9,456 nucleotides of DNA, from the NCBI GenBank assembly GCA_003645115.1, contig QNEG01000039.1, forward strand, positions 1-9,456, given 5' to 3'. Position numbers and translations under genes: made by a program. The notes beneath the pieces are model-generated. The model was given only the letters and a program-made list of their open reading frames with translations. It was not told the origin of the DNA and did no database searches. Every line of letters begins with the position of its first letter. Position 1 is the stretch's first letter. The DNA comes from a bacterium (GTDB taxonomy: Bacteria; UBP14; UBA6098; B30-G16). Below are positions 6,433 to 9,456 of this stretch, piece by piece.

Positions 6433-7701
6433 ATGCTTGATATATTACTAAATTTTTTCACTCATCTTCGTGATACTTTCAATCATCATATATTGTTTGG
6501 CTTATCTGCATTACTACTAGCGGGATTTTTGCTGGGAAAACTCGCCCAAAAATTAAAACTCCCCACGATTACTGGTTTCATAGTAGCTGGATTCCTATTG
6601 GGTGAATCCACCACCGGGATTGTTCATAAGAATCTGACCGCATACTTAACCAGTATCACCGAGTTAGCACTGGGAATAATCGCAATCACTATCGGCAGTG
6701 AATTTTCCTTTATTAAGCTGAAGCGATTGGGAATAAAAATTATTATAATCACCGTGTTACAATTGCTATCTACTTTTATAGTGGTAACTATCGGATTGAA
6801 TTTATTGGGATTACCGCTAAATATTTGTTTGCTATTGGGTGCGATAGCCACTGCAACTGCTCCCGCCGCTACTGTGGCAATAGTCCAGAGTATGCGCGTT
6901 CGTGGAGAATTTGTGGATTATTTATACGGAATTGTGGCACTGGATGATGCCGGTTGCATAATCCTATTCAGCGTGGTATTTGCTGTGGTAGGTTCTTTAA
7001 TCGGCGGTGTGCAGAATATTGGAATTAGTTCTATTATTTTTGCTGGCATCCTCGAAATTGCAGTATCTATTCTGCTGGGACTACTCGCTGGCATAATGCT
7101 TCACATAATCACATCTCGACAGAAGCATAAGAATGAATTATTAATATTGAGCATCGGGATGGTATTTCTGTTGACTGCAATATCGGTGTCATTGCATTTC
7201 TCTCTTCTTTTGTCCAATATGATGATGGGAGCGACTGTAATCAATATCAATCAGCGGAATTCTCGAATAATACGGAATCTGGAACCATTAACTCCACCAC
7301 TATATGCTGCATTCTTTGCCATAGCGGGAACCGAGTTAAGAATAGATTTCCTCACCAGCTCCACTATACTTTTACTGGGACTGGCATATATATTATTCCG
7401 AGGCGCTGGGAAATATCTGGGAGTATATGTAGGCGCTATAACTGCCAAAGCTCCACAGTCGGTTAGAAAAAATCTTGGACTTTGTATGTTACCTCAAGCT
7501 GGTGTGGCTATCGGTTTGGTTCTATTCATCCAGACTTCTCCTATTTTTGCATCACCCACTGCGGAAATTGCCAAATTTATTACTTTGATAACAAATATCG
7601 TGTTGTTCTCTGTATTCGTAAATGAACTGGTCGGTCCACCATTGTCCAAACTTGGATTGACCAGAGGAATATTATATCAGGGAGGTAGTGATGGATATTG
7701 A
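6433..7701 (+). CDS. CPA2-type cation:proton antiporter, membrane domain only (copy 2)
   Basis: A 422-residue polytopic protein, a paralogue of the preceding antiporter, with about 13 hydrophobic helices beginning near residue 20. Expected role: sodium or potassium/proton exchange at the inner membrane. Landmarks are ITIGSEFSFIKLKRLG (85-100), ATAPAATVAIVQSMRVRG (141-158) at the broken helix, double aspartate D171-D172 in GIVALDDAGCIILF, the intact RGAGK motif (R323, K327) and LPQAGVAIGLVLF (353-365). With both the double aspartate and K327 it has the full set of NapA/NhaA-type charged residues, unlike its neighbour. Like that neighbour, it ends after the membrane domain with no RCK or other cytoplasmic tail (last residues YQGGSDGY). 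ATG 6433 has GGAG ten bases upstream, a rather long spacing. Its last codons contain the ribosome site and start of the next gene (11-base overlap), so the two are probably translationally coupled. Substrate ion not assignable. Confidence 0.92.
   Translation: MLDILLNFFTHLRDTFNHHILFGLSALLLAGFLLGKLAQKLKLPTITGFIVAGFLLGESTTGIVHKNLTAYLTSITELALGIIAITIGSEFSFIKLKRLGIKIIIITVLQLLSTFIVVTIGLNLLGLPLNICLLLGAIATATAPAATVAIVQSMRVRGEFVDYLYGIVALDDAGCIILFSVVFAVVGSLIGGVQNIGISSIIFAGILEIAVSILLGLLAGIMLHIITSRQKHKNELLILSIGMVFLLTAISVSLHFSLLLSNMMMGATVININQRNSRIIRNLEPLTPPLYAAFFAIAGTELRIDFLTSSTILLLGLAYILFRGAGKYLGVYVGAITAKAPQSVRKNLGLCMLPQAGVAIGLVLFIQTSPIFASPTAEIAKFITLITNIVLFSVFVNELVGPPLSKLGLTRGILYQGGSDGY
7681..7685 (+). 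promoter_or_regulatory. Ribosome binding site inside the second antiporter gene, setting the start of the second EIIA gene
   Basis: GGAGG is five bases before ATG 7691 and only two before the alternative GTG 7688, so ATG 7691 is preferred. The site lies within the last codons of the antiporter (GGSDGY), which supports translational coupling. Confidence 0.75.
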
Positions 7702-8524
7702 TATATATCGCATAGTGAAACCGGAACTTTGCGAATCAAAATTACGTTCTCGCAAGAAAGACCAAGTTTTGCGAGAATTGGTGAAAATTGCGAAGAAATC
7801 GCCGCTGCTGAAAGATATCGATGTGGAAGAGATATATGATAAATTAAAGATTCGTGAGGAACAGGGTTCCACTGGAATCGGCGAGGGAATCGCTATTCCT
7901 CACACCGCTGTGCCTGGATTAACTGATTTCATAATCGTCCTCGCCGTTTCTGGTAAGGGTATAAATTTCGAGGCGATAGACAGACGAAAAGTCCACCTAT
8001 TCGCATTGATACTGGGTCCAGAAAATCAGCCGAAATTGCATATTCAACTGCTCGCACAATTGTCTCACATATTCAAGGATAAGCAGACTCGAGATAAACT
8101 CATCCACTCACGGACTTCACTGGCATTGTATGAAAATTTTATGATGCAATGCGAACCTGAGACAAAGATAGAAAAAGCAAAATCAGAGAAGCAAAAAATT
8201 GTAATATTGGTAATTCAGCGGATGGATATGTTCGAGGATATAGTGGAATACCTAACCGAGAAAGGAGTGGTCGGTGCAACAATTATCGAATCGAAGGGCT
8301 TTCGCAATGTGCTGACCGGAATACCGCTGTTTGCAGATTTCATTCAAATATTCGGTGAAAGAAGCGATGAAAATCAGACCATAATTTTTGCTATACCAGA
8401 ATCACTCGTAGAAAATATAATCGATGGTATCGAGGACATAACTGGCGATTTGAACACTCATTCCGGTGCGATGATAATGGTAATCGACCCGGTATTGACC
8501 AAGGGTTCGCTTGAATTGATTTAA
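7691..8524 (+). CDS. PTS type-2 EIIA domain fused to a PII-like domain, antiporter-linked (copy 2)
   Basis: The product has 277 residues and the same two-domain layout as the gene at 4293. The EIIA type 2 domain (about 1-155) has REEQGSTGIGEGIAIPH with phospho-acceptor H71, and H117 in KLHIQLLAQLSH as the second active-site histidine. A lysine/glutamate-rich linker (about 157-168) leads to the PII-like domain (about 169-277). Here the likeness to GlnB is clearer: strand KIVILVIQ, a helix, then GVVGATIIESKGF, close to the strand before the PII T-loop, then IPLFADF (211-217), a strand, a helix, and TGDLNTHSGAMIMVIDP, which lines up with the PII nucleotide-binding B-loop but lacks its usual lysine. 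It starts 11 bases inside the antiporter gene, which suggests matched production with it. The two EIIA-PII proteins share perhaps a third of their residues by eye. A role in controlling the antiporters is inferred; the phosphate donor and any ligand are unknown. The gene ends on the cysS stop with a four-base overlap. Confidence 0.91.
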   Translation: MDIDIYRIVKPELCESKLRSRKKDQVLRELVKIAKKSPLLKDIDVEEIYDKLKIREEQGSTGIGEGIAIPHTAVPGLTDFIIVLAVSGKGINFEAIDRRKVHLFALILGPENQPKLHIQLLAQLSHIFKDKQTRDKLIHSRTSLALYENFMMQCEPETKIEKAKSEKQKIVILVIQRMDMFEDIVEYLTEKGVVGATIIESKGFRNVLTGIPLFADFIQIFGERSDENQTIIFAIPESLVENIIDGIEDITGDLNTHSGAMIMVIDPVLTKGSLELI

Positions 8525-9456
8525 ATAATTATTTTCTTATTTTTCACTCGCCATTTGGTGCCATCGGGAGTATCCTTTAGCTCGATTCCCATTTCAGTCA
8601 ATTTATCTCGAATTTGGTCGGCTTTAGCAAAATCTTTTTGCTGGCGAGCTTTCTCTCGTTCTTTTATTAAATCCATTATCTCCTGTGGTAATTTTGCCTC
8701 CGCCTTTTTTAACACACCCAATACAGAATTTATCCTGTCCATAGTTTGAATTGCATATTCTGCATCGGCAGTAGTTATTCCCTCATCGGCGGAAATTCTA
8801 TTGACCTTTTTTACCATCTCGAACACTGCGCCCAGTCCAGCGGAGATATTCAAATCATCATCCAGCGCATTCTCGAATTCTTGTTCGCCGGTAGAGATTA
8901 TATCGGTGACTTTCCTATCTGTTCCCGGTATATCTTTTTTCAGGCAATCTTCCAACATACTAATATAATCCTGCAATCTATCGATAGATGCTTGAGCTGC
9001 CTTCAATCCCTCCATAGTAAAATTCAACTGTTGTCTGTAGTGAGTGGAAAGTAATAGGTATCTTACCGCCAATGGATTGTGTCCCATTTTCAATAAGTCG
9101 CGCAAGGTATAGAAATTACCGAGAGATTTAGACATTTTCTTACCCTCTACAATCAGGTGAGCGCAATGAAGCCAATAGTTGACAAAAGTTTTCCCGGTGG
9201 CTGATTCGGATTGAGCTATTTCATTTTCGTGATGCGGGAAAATATTATCCTCGCCACCGGTGTGAATATCGAAATTTTCGCCGAGATATTTCATAGACAT
9301 AGCGGAGCATTCTATATGCCATCCCGGGCGCCCCTTACCCAATGGAGTTTCCCAGAACACATCGCCATCGTTTGGAGTCCAGGCTTTCCACAGTGCAAAA
9401 TCTGCCCATTGTTCCTTTTCATATTCATCGTGCAGGATTCTCGCACCGGGTCGTAA
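8521..9456 (-). CDS. cysS: Cysteinyl-tRNA synthetase (N-terminus outside the window)
   Basis: The frame is open from the right window edge for 311 residues and ends at TAA 8523-8521. The enzyme joins cysteine to tRNA-Cys using ATP. Full CysRS is about 460-480 residues, so roughly 150-170 N-terminal residues, including the HIGH motif, lie outside. The first residues seen (LRPGARI, then DFALWKAW) belong to the catalytic domain. Next come GKGRPGWHIECSAMS, the zinc-site region HTGGEDNIFPHHENE, and GKKMSKSLGNF with the KMSKS loop at 9138-9124. The DALR-type anticodon-binding helices follow (ALDDDLNISAGLGAV), then the charged C-terminal domain (KDFAKADQIRDKLTEMGIELKDTPDGTKWR). Nothing essential is missing in the visible part. 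A GTG at 9360-9358 is internal (an ordinary Val codon), not the start. It is convergent with the EIIA-antiporter cluster and unrelated to it in function. Confidence 0.97.
   Translation of the reverse strand, partial: LRPGARILHDEYEKEQWADFALWKAWTPNDGDVFWETPLGKGRPGWHIECSAMSMKYLGENFDIHTGGEDNIFPHHENEIAQSESATGKTFVNYWLHCAHLIVEGKKMSKSLGNFYTLRDLLKMGHNPLAVRYLLLSTHYRQQLNFTMEGLKAAQASIDRLQDYISMLEDCLKKDIPGTDRKVTDIISTGEQEFENALDDDLNISAGLGAVFEMVKKVNRISADEGITTADAEYAIQTMDRINSVLGVLKKAEAKLPQEIMDLIKEREKARQQKDFAKADQIRDKLTEMGIELKDTPDGTKWRVKNKKIII

Noticed and set aside
4293..8524. PTS sugar uptake operon
   Set aside because: Only EIIA domains are present. The membrane proteins are CPA2 antiporters with a double-aspartate motif, and there is no EIIB or EIIC.
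8523..8534. AAATAATTATTT palindrome after the last cluster gene as a bidirectional terminator
   Set aside because: It is AT-only, has no loop or GC stem, and encodes the last residues of CysRS; it would not make a stable terminator hairpin.
8746..9456. Plus-strand open frames opposite cysS
   Set aside because: The minus strand encodes continuous, highly characteristic CysRS sequence across the same bases.

Overview
The window is AT-rich bacterial chromosome, about 40% GC by eye. It holds seven protein genes, packed tightly, with Shine-Dalgarno (SD) sites of the GGAGG type ahead of most of them and at least one near-consensus sigma-70-type promoter. No rRNA, tRNA, CRISPR, insertion sequence or phage gene was seen. 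One gene has a clear signal peptide and another is a membrane-anchored OB-fold protein, so secretion and envelope functions are present. The gene content (a GNDxY-repeat secreted protein, EIIA-linked antiporters, a zinc-ribbon/OB-fold membrane protein) recalls uncultivated, probably anaerobic bacterial lineages of the FCB or WOR-3 type. That placement is a weak inference from general resemblance, not a marker-gene result.

Layout. (1) Positions 1-794, minus strand: a gene cut by the window start, encoding an N-terminal double-CxxC zinc ribbon, one membrane helix and two OB-like folds. It is read from a good promoter at 826-853. (2) Positions 991-2910, plus strand, divergent from the first: a secreted 639-residue protein whose C-terminal half is a solenoid of twelve GNDxY turns with a 26-27 residue period. 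(3) Positions 2994-4154: a PLP-dependent class I/II aminotransferase of the methionine/kynurenine aminotransferase-like subgroup. (4) Positions 4293-8524: a four-gene cluster in mirror order, EIIA-PII, antiporter, antiporter, EIIA-PII, behind a candidate promoter at 4182-4210. (5) Positions 8521-9456, minus strand: the C-terminal two thirds of cysteinyl-tRNA synthetase (cysS), convergent with the cluster. Its stop codon overlaps the last cluster stop by four bases.

The four-gene cluster is the most interesting part. Two CPA2-type cation:proton antiporters, both with a double-aspartate motif and neither with an RCK tail, are flanked by two proteins. Each of these fuses a PTS type-2 EIIA domain, with both active-site histidines, to a C-terminal domain whose predicted beta-alpha-beta-beta-alpha-beta order looks like PII (GlnB). 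No sugar permease (EIIB/EIIC), enzyme I or HPr gene is in the window, so the EIIA domains look regulatory. My inference is a module in which phosphorylation state and possibly a small ligand control sodium or potassium/proton exchange. The two antiporters differ at a key site: the conserved membrane lysine of the NapA/NhaA type is present in the second (K327) but is leucine in the first (L315). They may therefore differ in electrogenicity or direction of use.
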